Below are positions 1-13,293 of a stretch of 64,000 nt of DNA, piece by piece. Made by a program: the position numbers and the translations under genes. Every line of letters starts with the position of its first letter. Within the stretch, counting starts at the first letter, position 1. The notes under the pieces are model-generated. The model worked only from the letters and a program-made list of their open reading frames with translations, searched no databases and had not been told where the DNA came from. Origin of the DNA: Gorsachius magnificus (Eukaryota; Chordata; Aves; Pelecaniformes; Ardeidae); contig CM067084.1 of the NCBI GenBank assembly GCA_034008185.1, positions 60,650,599-60,714,598 of the forward strand, written 5' to 3'.

Positions 1-1680
1 TGGTGACCCTATGTGTTCTTCCCCATGACCTGCTAGTTTACAACATTATTGTTTAGAAATGCCACCATGCAGTTTTTGCTCCAGCCATTTAACTTCACTC
101 TTTATGCTCTTTAACAATGAGAGTTTCATGGTTAATGGTGATGGTAATGGTAAATCCTCATCATATGGAAAGCTACCAAGCAAACATACAACTCTCTTGG
201 CTAAAGGAAATATTCTATATCCAGTCAACTGTCTGCTCTTTCAATAGGTAAAGTAAAACATTATGAAATAATAAAGGGTAATGGATAATCAAAATTTTAT
301 TAAAGGCAGAAAATAAGACACTTATGGATGTTTCATAAAATAAAGGGCTTAAATTATACTACAAACTCATAATACCAAATAGTATATAAACCGAACAGGG
401 ATAAGTATGTCAACAATCTAAAACCAAAACCTTGCTGTCATAATATTATAACTTATGTACACAGAGACATAAGTCATGGCATATTTCACAACAGTATCAG
501 CCGAGTGGTTGATTTGCTAGTAATTACGGCAGCAAAATTTTGCTGTTTGAAAATCTGAAGACTTTCATGGCAATTTGATGACCTCAGTGAAACAAACCTT
601 CTGTCTTCAAATGTGTCTACATTCTGTGTTACAGAAAAAGTTGGCCTCCCTCTGTCAACACTTCTTAATTCACTGGAAGCTGAACAGCAGCACTAATACA
701 ACGCTGAGCCTGGCCTAAGAAGCCATTCTGAGAAGCAAGGTATGTTAGCTTGGAGTTGGCTCCATGCTGACGCAGATACTGGGGGACTGTATCAGAGCAG
801 AACTGCACTCTGGCCACTCTGAGCAAACTCAAGCTTTCCCGCCACCTGCCACCCAGCCAAACTTCTGCCAACTATACTGCAAGTATCAGCTTGAATTGAC
901 ATTTACTGACTTCTTTGTTTTACCAGATAGAATTCCTACAGATTCTGATTTTAAAGGCTTTCTCACCAACAACCCTTGAAATTCTACAGTCTGTATCTTT
1001 TTAGCATCTCTCCTACAAAGAGAAAGAATTACAATTAATATTAGTCTGAAATCTTTCAGTATTTTTAAAAGAAACTAAGTAGCCTTGGAGTGATAATGTG
1101 ATTTTGAGTTTTGGAGAAAGCAGCATAAAAGTAAACTTTCTTTTGCAGAACTTCAGTTCCAAAACATGAAAAATATGGCCTTTTGGCCATTTCTCTATTT
1201 AATTTCAGTATCAAGCAACAGATCTTTGTATAATGAAGAATATTTCCCACAATTAAATTTAACCACAAAGACATAAAGATAAATATCCTCCTCTTGACTA
1301 CTATGCTGTAGAGCTTTTGCCTAAAAATGATTTTTTTTCTGCAGTTAGTGCTCTGCAGCTCTTCTCTACTGTGCTTTTTGCCAAAATTTTCACCATTGGA
1401 AGCATCCTCTATTACTGCTAATCAATTAATATAAAACAGAATGATTTGTCAAAACATGGATATATTCTAGAAAAAAGAAGCCATATAGAATCAGTAAGAT
1501 AGCTTTTATAGGAATTTATATATTTCCCCCAAGTATAAAAAGATATATAATGGCAATGGAGGGGGGGTGTGTACACAAAACAAATAAGAAAGAAGGTAGA
1601 GTTGAAAAACAAAAAAAGTTGTGATTTTCTTGAGCTCAGTGTCCTGGATTTTTAATGTTCCTGAAGAGCAAGGAAAGTTG

Positions 1681-1707
1681 CCCTCCCCCCCCCCGCCCCG
1701 CCCCACC
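1681..1707. repeat. C-rich tract, minus-strand G-quadruplex candidate
   Basis: Runs of three or more C separated by single T or G bases give, on the minus strand, at least four G-runs of three or more within 27 bases. That fits the usual intramolecular G-quadruplex pattern. No gene or promoter is evident beside it, so a function is not implied. Confidence 0.6.
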
Positions 1708-3224
1708 AACACAGTAATTTTCACTTTGTCTCTGGACAATTTTACATCAACTCTGTTTAGCAACACTTAGATAAAAAGTACTTTAATGCTTTGTACAAAG
1801 AAAATCTTGGATTTTGAAGAAATAAATTTTTTAATCAATCAATACGTATTCTATAACATCAAAATTGTGCAAAGAACATCTATTCTTCCTCTTGTCCTAA
1901 AAGAGAAACTATCTAGCTAGATAATTATCAGAAACTGTCTAATTTCTAGAACCTTTAATGTGGAGCTTTCTTGACTTTGGAAGTCACCTAGTCCTAGCTT
2001 AACTTTATTTAGCATTGGAGGTTTTTTTCTAAAATAAAAAGCAAATGTCTCATGCTTCATATCACAACATTTTTTTTCTGTCATGGGTTTGTATGGTTGA
2101 AGGCTATCATCTTGTCTCTTAGTGATTTCTCTCTTCTCTAGACTAGAACAAACCCATTTATTTTTGCCTTCCTCTCCTGTATCATATTTCTCAGTATCCT
2201 GAACTTGCTATTCTTCCCCAAATTTTCTCTACTTACATGACTTCTTTCTTAAAAAAGTGATACGCAAATGATGACACATTACTTGATCCTCACTGGTACA
2301 AGTAGAGTGGAATAATTACATGATACAACTTCAAGCCAATCTTCTTGCATATATCTTTATGAAATTGGTTTGGTTTTTGGTTTTGGTTTTTTTTATGTTC
2401 CCCAGATCATTTTGGTTTCTACTCCTCTCTCCTAAAATATTTCCAGTCTCTCCCAGAATGGTACCATCTGATATTTAATAAAACTGCACCTTTCCTTCTT
2501 CCCACTTTTTAATAAAAATGCTTAGCAAGTCCAGACTCGAGACAAATCTCACCAGAATATTACACTAAAACTTCAGCAACTGTTCTGAAAATAGTTTTCA
2601 AACCAGGTGTAACCTGCTCTATACCAGTTTCATTGGTCATAATTCCCTAACTTAGGAGAATATCACACAACAGCCAAAAGCCTTGAAGAAGTAAAAATAT
2701 ATCACACCTATCATGCTCATCCACACACTTCTACATTTCTGTAGTCATTTGGGGGATCTTTCAGCAATGCCAAAAAGCAGTGGGACTCTGAATAATTTAG
2801 TTATCTAACTAAAAATGAAACTGGAGGGCAGTAAGAACAGAAAGGGGCAAAATAGATCCTTTAATTCTTCTGGAATACCTGATACCATCTGAGCTGCTGA
2901 TTGCACAGATGTGATTAAACTTGGATGATGAAGATCTAGTCCTGTTTTCCACATTCTAGTTTACAACTAAAGAAAGAAGGTAGGAAAGCATAATTGCATA
3001 AACAAACGTAATTACTGTCATGAGTTAGAGCTACCCTCTACCTTCTGCAACAATTCTTTGAATATGGAACAAGAATAATTTTCACTGCTTCAATGTTTGT
3101 CAAAGGTCAGCTAGTTCAGGAAACAGAGGTTTGAAAGTGATAAAAAACTCTGGCTTTATTCAGGCTAAAAGATCACATACCACAGCTCAGAGGCCACTTG
3201 GGATTGGATCCCCCAAAACCTAGC

Positions 3225-3272
<48 letters not shown>
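3225..3272. repeat. (AAT)16 microsatellite
   Basis: Sixteen uninterrupted AAT units, followed by ATATAT. This is the longest perfect microsatellite in the window and is likely to vary in length between individuals. Confidence 0.97.
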
Positions 3273-3273
<1 letters not shown>

Positions 3274-4348
3274 TATGTTTGTATAATAACTGTCAAAAAT
3301 CCAACATGTTAATTTAGAGGTTGGTTCTGAAGTCCTTCACAGATCCAGCACAATTTAAATACAGTTCACTTGGACCAGTAAAGTAATTTGCTCTCTAAAA
3401 TTTAGTGAACAGCTTTTTGCTTCTATCTTAATGCTTCCCTACTCTGTTGTGATATTGTTTCCAAAAAAGACTGCTGTCCCTGCTGTTTGGGGAAATGTAT
3501 CTCTAATGTCTTGATCCAAGCATTTCATATTCAACAGATGGTAATCTTGGCTGTACATTCATTCTGGTTTCTCTGCGTCTGAGTGCTTAATACTGCTTTC
3601 TCTGCCAATCACTTCCTAACTAGCAAACGAATCCTGATCAGACATGCAAGCTTCCTTGCATTCTCTCTCACCTTTAGTGAACACTGACACCTTCAGACAT
3701 TATTCTGAGATGTGTACTTTTGATCTGCCAGGCAAAGAAGGAAGTCTGTTACTCTGTTCTTTAATCCTGCATATGGGCAGGGAAGAATAGAGGTCTAAGT
3801 TTCTACAGAATTAACATTTATTTCTTCATCAGAAAATGTTCAACATACCTGCACGTCTTCAGGCTGAGAAGCTGACCCCTCAACCAGATGACCTTTTAAA
3901 CACAAGCACCAAATCATATTTGTACAGGTGATTTTTTTCCTTCATTTTCCAAATCTGAGGGAACACAGAGCAATGAAGCTATGGGTTTCCTGTAACAGTA
4001 TTTCCAATTTTGGTGGAGTTTTTAAACTTTTTTACTTCTTATCCAACAGAATACTACATGGACAAAGAAAGAAAAGATAGATGTTTTTAAACAATGCAAA
4101 CAGTACTGGTCTGAACTGGATTATCCAGAAATATTTCTGAACTGCAAACTCTATACCTATGCAGCAAAGTTTGTCATTTGTTGTTTGAATTGATGCTTGC
4201 ATTTTCTTTTAGATCCTTGAGTGAAGCTATTTTTTTTAAAAGTGGGAGTGACACCAACAGTCATAGTCCCCTTCCTTTTTTGTGTATACAGGAAGTGGTG
4301 AGGCAAAGCACTATCATCTGTTCATGTTGATGACCACATCAAGGTGGT

Positions 4349-4457
4349 CTTTCTTTTTGTTGTTGTTCTGGTTGGGTTGTTGGTTTTTTTTCTTGTTTGT
4401 TTTATTGGTTTGTGGGTTGCTTTTCTGTTTGTTTTGTTTGGTGGGGTTTTTGAAATT
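4349..4457. repeat. T/G-rich low-complexity tract
   Basis: About 110 bases made almost only of T and G on the + strand, in irregular TTG, TTTG and GGTT units. The open frame across it (4282-4482, rich in Phe, Leu, Trp and Cys) is a by-product of this composition and not a gene. Similar shorter tracts occur near 29660-29740, 43005-43050 and 59750-59830. Confidence 0.8.
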
Positions 4458-4949
4458 CACACAACTAGTAGAATCAATCTAGAAAGCTGAGAGATTGCAA
4501 GGATAAAAACATATGTCTAGCCTGTATGTAAGAAACAAATCTTTCTGGTTAACATTTCCAAAACCATATATACATGATTAATGGCAATGTATGCACATGT
4601 TTGTAGTTCATCAGAAGGCAAGGGCACCCCAAAATATCACAAAGTTTTAAGGTTAATGAGATATTTTGAGGAGGTGGTCTACTTCCTATGTTGTGCAAAG
4701 AAACAAATATTGGAAGTACTAAGCTAACAAAAGTACTTGCAGTGCTCTATACTGTTTCATAGTCATGTTTTTTATATATCATAGATAAATCTCACGTAGT
4801 CAGTGAATAACTAGACCACTGTGAAAAATTCTAGTTTAAGCACTTAGCTACAACTTTCTTTGATCTGTTGTTTTATATTTATACCTTGAAAAGACCTGAA
4901 GAGGGGAAGAGGAAAGCACAAACTTGAAGTTACATTCATACCAGTTTGT

Positions 4950-6064
4950 GGATAAAAGAAAAGCAGTAGAGGTCATTTACCTCAACTTTAGAGGACCTTT
5001 CAACATTGTTTCCCACATTATTTCTGTATGCTAGTAGGTCTGGGGGGGTGGACAATCAGATGGGTAAAAAGCCTGGTTAGATGACTGGACAAAGAGGGTA
5101 ATGGTTAGTGGGTTGTACCCCACCTGGACTCCAGCAATGAGTAGAGGACCACAAGGGTCTCTCCTGGGATCTGTCATGTTTAACTTTTTTATCAGTAACC
5201 TATAGGAGGTGAACGGAGTGCACTCTCATCAAGTTTGCAGATTAAATCAATCTGGGGGACCAATTCATATGCTTGAGGGCAGGATGACCATCCAGAGGCT
5301 GGAAGAATTGGTCAACAGGAACCTTAAGAAAGTCAAGACAAACAAATGCCAAGTACTACAGCTCAGAAGGAAGAGTCCCTGAGGTGATACAGGCGGGGAC
5401 CTGACTGGCTGTGGAGCAGCTTTGCTGAGAAGGACCTACAAGTGCTTGTAGATGGCAAGCTGGGCATGAGCCAACAGCGTGTCCTGACAGCAAAGAAGGG
5501 CAAGAGCATCCTGGGCTGTAATAACAGAAGCATAGCCAGGAGGCCCATGTGAGTGATTGCCACCTCTCCTCAGCACTTGTGAGACTGGAGTCAAGTGTCT
5601 AGTTTTGGACCTCCTGCTTAATACAAGAGACACTAACAAACTGGAGTGAGTTCAAGCTTGGGGTACTTGCCTGTGAGGAGTGGCTGAGGGAGCTGGAAAA
5701 TACACATCTTCAGGGGGGCCTAACAAGCAGCCCCCAAGTACTTATGAAGAGGTCATGAAAACAGCAGGGTCAGGCTGCTCACAGGCACGGAGGGAGGATA
5801 GGAGATAATGGCCAGAATTTGAAACAAGACAGAATCCACATGAATATAAATAGAAACTTTTTCACCCAAAGAACAGTCAAGCAGTGGGACAGGCTGTACC
5901 GATAGGTTGTGCAGTCTCCATCCTCGAGGGTTTTCAAGACCAGACTGCATAAAGCCCTAAGTAGCTTGATCTGACCTCATAGCTGACTCTGCTTTGAGCA
6001 GGAGGTTGGACTAGAGACCTCCTGAGGTTCCTTCCAATCTGAATTATTGTATGATCTTATAATA
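4950..6064 (+). mobile_element. CR1 LINE fragment, 5'-truncated, plus strand
   Basis: The 5' part (from about 4965) still resembles the reverse transcriptase 'VYLDF.KAFDTVSH' region of CR1 ORF2, now broken by stops. The middle carries the typical CR1 phrases for 'exact copy of the tape'-like downstream ORF2 and 3' UTR, including GAGAAGGACCT and a segment resembling 'AGCAGTGGGACAGGCTGT'. The 3' end reads GGTTGGACTAGAGACCTCCT, then TTCCTTCCAATCT, then a decayed ATTGTATGATCTTATA tail. CR1 moves by target-primed reverse transcription, and most copies are 5'-truncated like this one. All reading frames are broken, so it is immobile. Its divergence suggests an old insertion. The 5' boundary is uncertain by some tens of bases. 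Confidence 0.9.
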
Positions 6065-7630
6065 AATGATAAGGAACACTGATACTCATGTATGACATTC
6101 AGCTGCTGAACAATCTCACTTGATCAAGGAGATGGAAATAATTGTCTGAATAGTGATTCTTGCTATCTTCTCATTAGGTAGTTTGCAGTATCATTGTATT
6201 TGGGAATATTAATGTATACACAAAAAAATGTCATTAGAGTATATATAAAGTCCCTGTATAAAGAAGCAGCAGCTAATTTCCCTTTTCATCACTTTTTGCT
6301 CATTTCTCCCTTTCCTTAGAATTACTGAGGTAATTTGAGTTGCTTTAACAAAAGGAAGATTAGACTCATTCTAGAAACAAGTGTCAATGAAACTTGCTGA
6401 GATAATGCACTGATTTATTATAGTTGGTTGCCTAGAAAATATTAGCCTAAATGATTACTTGTACTAAAACATTCTACAGTATTAGGACCCAGAAATAATG
6501 CAATAGCAGAAACCATAGATCTAATTTCTGTTAATCATATTAAAAAAACAAAATCCTGTTTTCATCTCTTTTTTATGGCAGAAAACTTAAAGTCCAGAGA
6601 TCCCAGTTTGGTTTTTGGTTCTACCATGGAGTGAGCTTTGATTAGGCATGCCTTCATAACCCAGTAACTGGATTCCTTAGTCTATGAAACAAATATTCTG
6701 AGTTCAACATGTAGAGCAGCTACTGGAGTAGAAAGTAGTTTTTAAGAATGTTATTCTAAGAACCATTTTAAAAACTTTATTCCATTCTAAAAAAACTAAG
6801 ATTCTTTAATCACTAAAATAAATATTTGGAATGCAGAATATTTAGACTAGTTTAAATTATCAATTTATCTTACATAAAGTTTTCACCATGAAGAATAGGG
6901 ATTTTATCAGTGATTACAAATTTATATTTCCATTTTCTTTTACTCACAAAAGAAATTTTCCTATTTATCAAAGCACAACATATTTTCCATTCATCTGTTT
7001 TCTTTCCTTACACTGACAAGCAAAAAACCTAGTTAAACAAAGTATAAAAATAATCCCTGTAAAGGAATAATTTACCCACAAGAGGTTAATATCCAGTAGT
7101 CTGGACACAAGGTTAATTAATGTAATTTAACAGATTGAGAGAACTTACAATAGAGAGATATTAAAAAGACCTTTTAGGTTGTCAGAAAACTGGTATGTTT
7201 CATTACTGTTTTCCAACAAGGTATCATTATTAGCACAGTAAATGTATTAATAACTGTTCACTTTGGTTATTCTGACTAAATTGTTTGACAAGCTGAGTTC
7301 ATCAAATAAATATCACAAGGTTTCAAATATTGTTTTATGCAGCTAAAAGGCAATCAAAACAGGCTCAAAGTTGAAAGTGGTACTGAACTACTTCTTATGT
7401 ACCTATGCTTTAGGTTTTCAGTTTAAATTCTCCCATCTGCTTTATTAGCACTTGTACATACACACACTAAATAATTACATAATTACCAGGATTTTTTATA
7501 TCCTTTCTGCTTTAAAGGTTTTAATGAAAAATCTGAAAGCTATCTAGAAAGGTACTGAATCGCTTGTATAAATAAATGCACATTCTGGACAGAAAAGCAG
7601 GCTAGTAAACACAGCATAGTACAGTTTTCA

Positions 7631-7686
7631 GAATTTAAGTAAATTCTGTACTTAAATAAATTAAGTAAAAAGTACTTATTTAAGTA
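7631..7686. repeat. Nested short inverted repeats built from TTAAGTA units
   Basis: An 11-base perfect inverted repeat (TACTTAAATAA at 7649-7659 and TTATTTAAGTA at 7676-7686, 16-base loop) lies next to a smaller one (GAATTT/AAATTC, 7631-7646). The motif TTAAGTA or its complement occurs repeatedly within 60 bases. The A+T-rich context makes some of this likely by chance. Confidence 0.7.
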
Positions 7687-10327
7687 AATAAGCATACAAA
7701 GAAACTCGGCTTGCCTTTCATACACATCCATGTTTTTAAAAACTCAACTTCAAACGTAAACTCTAAAAAACCCTCTTGCTTGACTCTTAACTAACATAAG
7801 AAGTCCAGCACTCAAGCAGTCAAGACCATGATTTCCGTAATTGTCTTGAGATCTACTTCTGTTCATAAACAGCCAGGCCTCAGGCTAAGCAGCTAGAAGT
7901 CTAGATGGCATTTAATCCATACATTTCATATACTACCTATAGCAACAACAGTGCATTGATCAAGGCATTTTCAGAGCACATCTGCAGCTAAAGAAAGCAA
8001 TGGTGGAGCTGTGCACATCTCACTTTATAATTCAGTGTTTTTAATGCTTATTAATAACACTGGAAAACCGCATTCAGTTACATCCTCTGCTTAAAATATA
8101 AACCTACTTTCCAGTCTTCAGCTATTCTGAATTTAGTGTTTGTGTATATACTTATATTCCTACTTGATGAACGTTCTGTATTACATAAAATAATATTCAT
8201 TGTTTTCCTGCCCCTGGCCCTTGTGGGAATAAATGCATGGTTCTATAGCTTACTAGTGAAGATATTCCTAGGCTTATGAAAAATAATAAAATACACATTG
8301 AAATTGGAATTGAAGCCCAAGCCTAATTTTTCCCCTCAAATTAAGCATCCTGGGCTACACCAACACATGATATAGTTCCAGTTCTCAACCACACAAATTA
8401 TTCTCAGCCATACAGAAATGTTGCAGCAGAAGAAATGACACTAGTTCATGTAAGTTTACTCTGTTACCAGCCTGCTAGTGATGGCCCCAAGAAAGAAAGG
8501 ACTATTTCAAAGCCACAAAGACAGAAAAAGAAAGCCAGCTCATGTTATCACTATTCTGGATGTGATAACAGGAGATAGAGACAGTTTCTCCTTTGGCCAT
8601 TTTTTAAAAGTAATAAAAAATGCACACGACAGTTGCCTCTTGAACAACAAACTTCAAGAAGGCACTCAAGCCTATGTACACGTACTGGAGAAATGCATCT
8701 CAGTCCTGTGTCTCCCTAACCTCAGTAATTCAAGCACAATTTCTGCTACTAACGTTGGATTGTAATGATCCCCTTTTGGGAAACTTCATGCTCCCTACTT
8801 AATGCACAGTGAGCTTCCTCTGCAACAGGCTACATAAAAGTTAAGGAGCTATACTGTTGGCTTGATTTTTGTATCTATCTGTGTACTTTTAATGGGACAC
8901 AGGAAAAATTCATGAAAATGTACGACCTTCTTATATATGTTTAGTATGCACAGATATGAAAAGTACTCTGTTGGGGATTGCAGAAATTAAGAAAATTCAG
9001 AGCAACATCAGAAAAAGTTTATATAAAACAGTTAAACTCATACTACTTGCACTAGCTGGAAAACAAGAATGAAAGAAAAAGCAGAAGACTAACTCTGCCT
9101 ATGGATCATTAATAATTTGGGAATGAAAATGAATAGTGAGTTCCGTAATTGGAACAGAGACTCCTTTTAGACCCTTCTGCTAGCTGAGGAGCTGGAGAGT
9201 AGGGCAAAGGCATTCCCAATTAAATGTGTTGCAATTACTTAGAACAATTTGAAGTGGTTTGAAGGAGGAAATTTTCCTGTAACCAGGCCACATCATCAAG
9301 TCTCTTCAAAAAAGACAGTTAAGAAGCTGGAATGACCCTCTCCCCAATTCATCTGAATTAGGACCATTCTGTGGCATTGATTTTCAGTCTGAAAAGGTTT
9401 TGTTTGTAAAACATTAAAACAGTTTTTCATATGCTTCCTCTTTCAACTTCTTGTTGCAATCCAAGGAAGAGAAGAAAAAGAAAGAATAAAAGGAATATGT
9501 TTTTCTTAACTTCAAGAAAGTTTCAAATTTCTCTTTGAGTTTCACAAGAAATATATTTTTTTTTATTTCAGCTGAATTAATTTGTAGAGATTCTTGAAAT
9601 GAATCAGATATTGGCACAAAATAGGAAAACTTGTACAACTCATTGTAGTTTTATACTCTTCATATATTACTCAAATAATCCTTTGGAAATAATGAGAGAG
9701 ATTATGTGTCTTCATCCATGATAGTAATGGGAGGACAAAGAGCCAGAAAAGAAAGCTAGTAGTTTGTACTTTTTTCATAAAAATAAATCTTTTTTTCTTT
9801 CACTAAGCAAATACATCCAGATGAGGTTATATGTAATTAAATATATTTTTGACCTACAGTTTTGTTAGATGAAATGGACTTCACAATTATCAATGTATTA
9901 GCAATCATAGCAAAATTTCCCCCGTTAATACCCAATAATACCCAATAATTGTAGTGTTTCAGTAAGCATAATTTAAAAGAAATAATTTTGTTTCAAAATT
10001 ACTGTTGGTCATTAAAATAAAGCTCCTTGTAACTATATATATTTCAATGGCTCTATTAAAGAGAACACCTCTACCAGCTTTAATCTCTAGCTGCTGGATC
10101 TTGCTATGTTTTATCATTATTGTGGGGGTTTTGTTGTTTTGTTTTGTTTTAAATCAGGATATAGCTAAGTTATTAAAAAAAATCAGTCAATTGCAGTTGC
10201 AAAAAACATATGTTCATGACACTTATTTTGATCTCATTTTCATACAATAACCTCATCTAACCTAAATAACAGTAATTTTAAAGTTGTTTTGGTTGCAGCT
10301 TCAAGTTTACGTTTGAGAAAAAGGATC

Positions 10328-10354
10328 CACGTGTATAACCCATAGAATCACGTG
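10328..10354. promoter_or_regulatory. Two CACGTG E-boxes 21 bp apart
   Basis: Perfect palindromic E-boxes lie at 10328-10333 and 10349-10354, with start-to-start spacing of 21 bp, about two helical turns. CACGTG is bound by bHLH factors such as USF, MYC/MAX and CLOCK/BMAL1. There is no adjacent promoter or exon, so regulatory use is only a possibility. Confidence 0.25.
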
Positions 10355-13229
10355 GCAATTTATATTCAGTTTTTAGACAAGATAATCCTTAAGTTACACA
10401 TGTGAAACTACAATATGTGCATATATACTGAAGAATTGAGTCTTTACAAGCAAATGCAGAAAAACAACTAATTCTTCACGTAAACACATACGTTCTTTTC
10501 AATGTGCAGAGGGAGGAAACAGAGATGGTGTTAGGATTCTTGTTTTGTCTTTTAAATTTAATTTCAAGTACAGAATAAAAAAAAAAGGCCTTTCAGAAAC
10601 ATTGATAAAAGCATGGTTAAGTTAGGTTGCAGTTATAAGAATTATGTTATTGTCAGAAATGCTGTTACTAACTCCCCATACAAAAGAAAATGGGCACATA
10701 TTAGCCATTATATTCATTCTGCAAGGAACTTTAGATGGAGGGAAAAATAAAGTGAGACCATAATTCATCTGTGCACAATGCTACTACATAATAACGCTTC
10801 CTTTCCACTTCACTGGAGGTACAGCAGTATATAAGATGATTTTAATAAAAAGACACGAATAAAAAAAATCCTAAAATATGAACATAAGCACAGACATAGA
10901 GAAACATTGTCTAAATGCCAGTATTTAACTGAATTTGCATCCAAGCAGCACGTTAGTCAAAAATATTCACAGGCATCATTCATTGTCATTGAATGTGGCA
11001 GGCAGATATAGTAACAGTCATGATGGTCATCTAGCCTGGCAAATTATTGCATTTCTAAAAAATTAAATTAGTATTATGAACTGAAAGCCATGGTTTTCCA
11101 CCGAATTGGCTCAACTTTGTTTTTCTCAGCTCTTTGTAGACAAGTGTATGACAAAATGACTTTAACCTGCGTTTCTGATCACAAAGTCTGTAAACATATT
11201 TTGGAGATCTTATCATTTACCATGACAGTGTAGCTATACATATTTTTCTGCACTACAGCTACACAAGCCCAAGGCAGTAGGTGTAGACACAAGCTTTCTT
11301 GACAGGGTCAATTTTGTCAGATACTACTATCAAAACAAACTTTATTACGATTTGTTTAAACCGTGCAACTTAAGTTGTCACATCCTTCTAACAAATGCAG
11401 TTTACAGCTGTACATTTTATCATTAAAAGTGGTGTCTGTGTACTCTGGACCAAAGTTTGATGCATCTGTGTTTTGCCAATTTTTTTTGTAAAATTCCACA
11501 TTATACATACAAATTCCACCCGATAAATATGGGTCCACTAATCATAATAGGACCTTTAATAAAATTGGTTGACTGTTTTAACTTGCATGCTATTCGGTTA
11601 TTTGGAAGGATCATCTGCTGAACAGCTTGGTAGCTCCAAAGATTTCACATCAAAATCCATGATAAAATAGAGATCCTTTTCTACAGTACCTGGACAGTTC
11701 ATTTACTGGATATGTTTGTTCATTTTGGTTATAGCTGCTTTGTTAATATAAGAAAATAGTATATATTAAGTAAAGGTAGCTAAAAAGTATAAAATAGTCT
11801 CAATAGATTTTGGTGATATTTTCATCTCTGAATAAAGTTTTCAGTAACAGATTGAATTTTTAGTTATTTTTAAAGAAAAAAATTTCAAAAACCAGTAGTT
11901 TATTAAGTGGTTCAGGATTATTATTTCTATTTTTATTGTACCTATGAATAGCCTGATTTCAGAATAATAAGTAATAATGGCTAATTTGAAATATATTATA
12001 CATTGTCTTATATTTTGCAAATGTAAATGCATTCAAACTCTCCACAAATTGGACAGCAGTTTATATAATTTATTTCAGCAATGAAATATTAATTTATTGA
12101 CATTTATAACTATTTTTAAACATGTACAAGAAAAAAGTGTGGTTTACCACTTATTTACTCAGATTTATTTTTTTTTTTACTAAAAGACACAAAAAGAAAT
12201 TGCAGGTTGCATGATCAGCAACAAAATCAATAGTATAAATTATTCTGCTACAAGAGAAAATAAAATTAATTTTATTGCAGTTTATAACTAAAACTCACCA
12301 GAAATGTGTGCTTTTCATCAGCTAGAAGTTGTTTATTATCATGTTTCTCCAAATAATTTTTCCACCCCATTTACTATGCCTAAACCTGTATATTCTCATG
12401 AAAGAGAGACTATAGAAATATTTCTAAGTACCAGCAAATTTATAATCTGTTTAGTAACAAAGGTTTACTTCTCTTGATGTTTGAGGTACAGAGCTCTAAA
12501 TAGAAATTCAAAGAACAGAGATGCTTCTAACTTACTACTTAAAAGACAGATACTGTTATACTTATTCCCAGAAGTAGATTCACAGACTGAAATATAGTTC
12601 AGACTCCATTATTCCTATCAGAATCTCTTATCACAGTTGATATTGTATACACAAGAGTCTAGTATTCTAAGTCAGGAATTTTAAAGGGATGGCAGTGTCT
12701 GAAATACCTTCTCCAGACACCTGTGATCAAAGAGAGGCCAGACTCAAAGCCTCTAACTCAGAGACCATGACAGTCAAACTGAGAATGAACTCAGTATGGT
12801 ATTTCTTTAGTAACATAAAACCAGCAAAAAATGACACTTATTCCTGGTAGGCGGAGTGCGCCCAATCTTTCACTGGGGACAGAAATGGTCCTTGTCCTGA
12901 TCCCACACATGCAAAAAAGTTCTGCTCATTTTCATTGCTTACATACTGACTACGTCTTCACCTGACTAAGTATTTCAAACAAGACAGTATCAAGAAGAAA
13001 TGTATGAGAGCAGGAGTTGAGAGGAGGGATAAAAATTTATAAGACACCTCAAAATATATACATATTGGTGTATGTTTATAGGACATGGAATAAGAAAGTG
13101 TGGGAGACAAAAAACTGCTCTACAGTGTTCTTAGCCCTGGCAAAGAAAGCAGAATGGGCTTTTAAATCTTCCTTGACAATTTTTTTCTCCCATACACTAG
13201 TGCTTTGGTTTTTCAAGTAATTACTTGTT

Positions 13230-13293
13230 AAAAAAAAAAAAAAAAAAACAAAAAATCAAAAAAACCAAAACACAAAAAAAAAGCCACAAAAAA
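13230..13293. repeat. A-rich simple repeat
   Basis: Nineteen consecutive A bases are followed by an A-rich run broken by single C and T bases. No retrotransposon body is visible immediately upstream, so this is more likely simple sequence than a retroposon tail. Confidence 0.85.

Larger units (their letters stand above)
1..4949. other. Unique A+T-rich DNA, no gene seen
   Basis: I see no convincing exon here. The open frames are short, start and stop at random, and match no family I know. The stretch holds a C-rich tract (1681-1707), an (AAT)n microsatellite (3225-3272) and a T/G-rich low-complexity run (about 4349-4457), each listed separately. The rest reads as ordinary bird intergenic or intronic sequence. 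Confidence 0.6.
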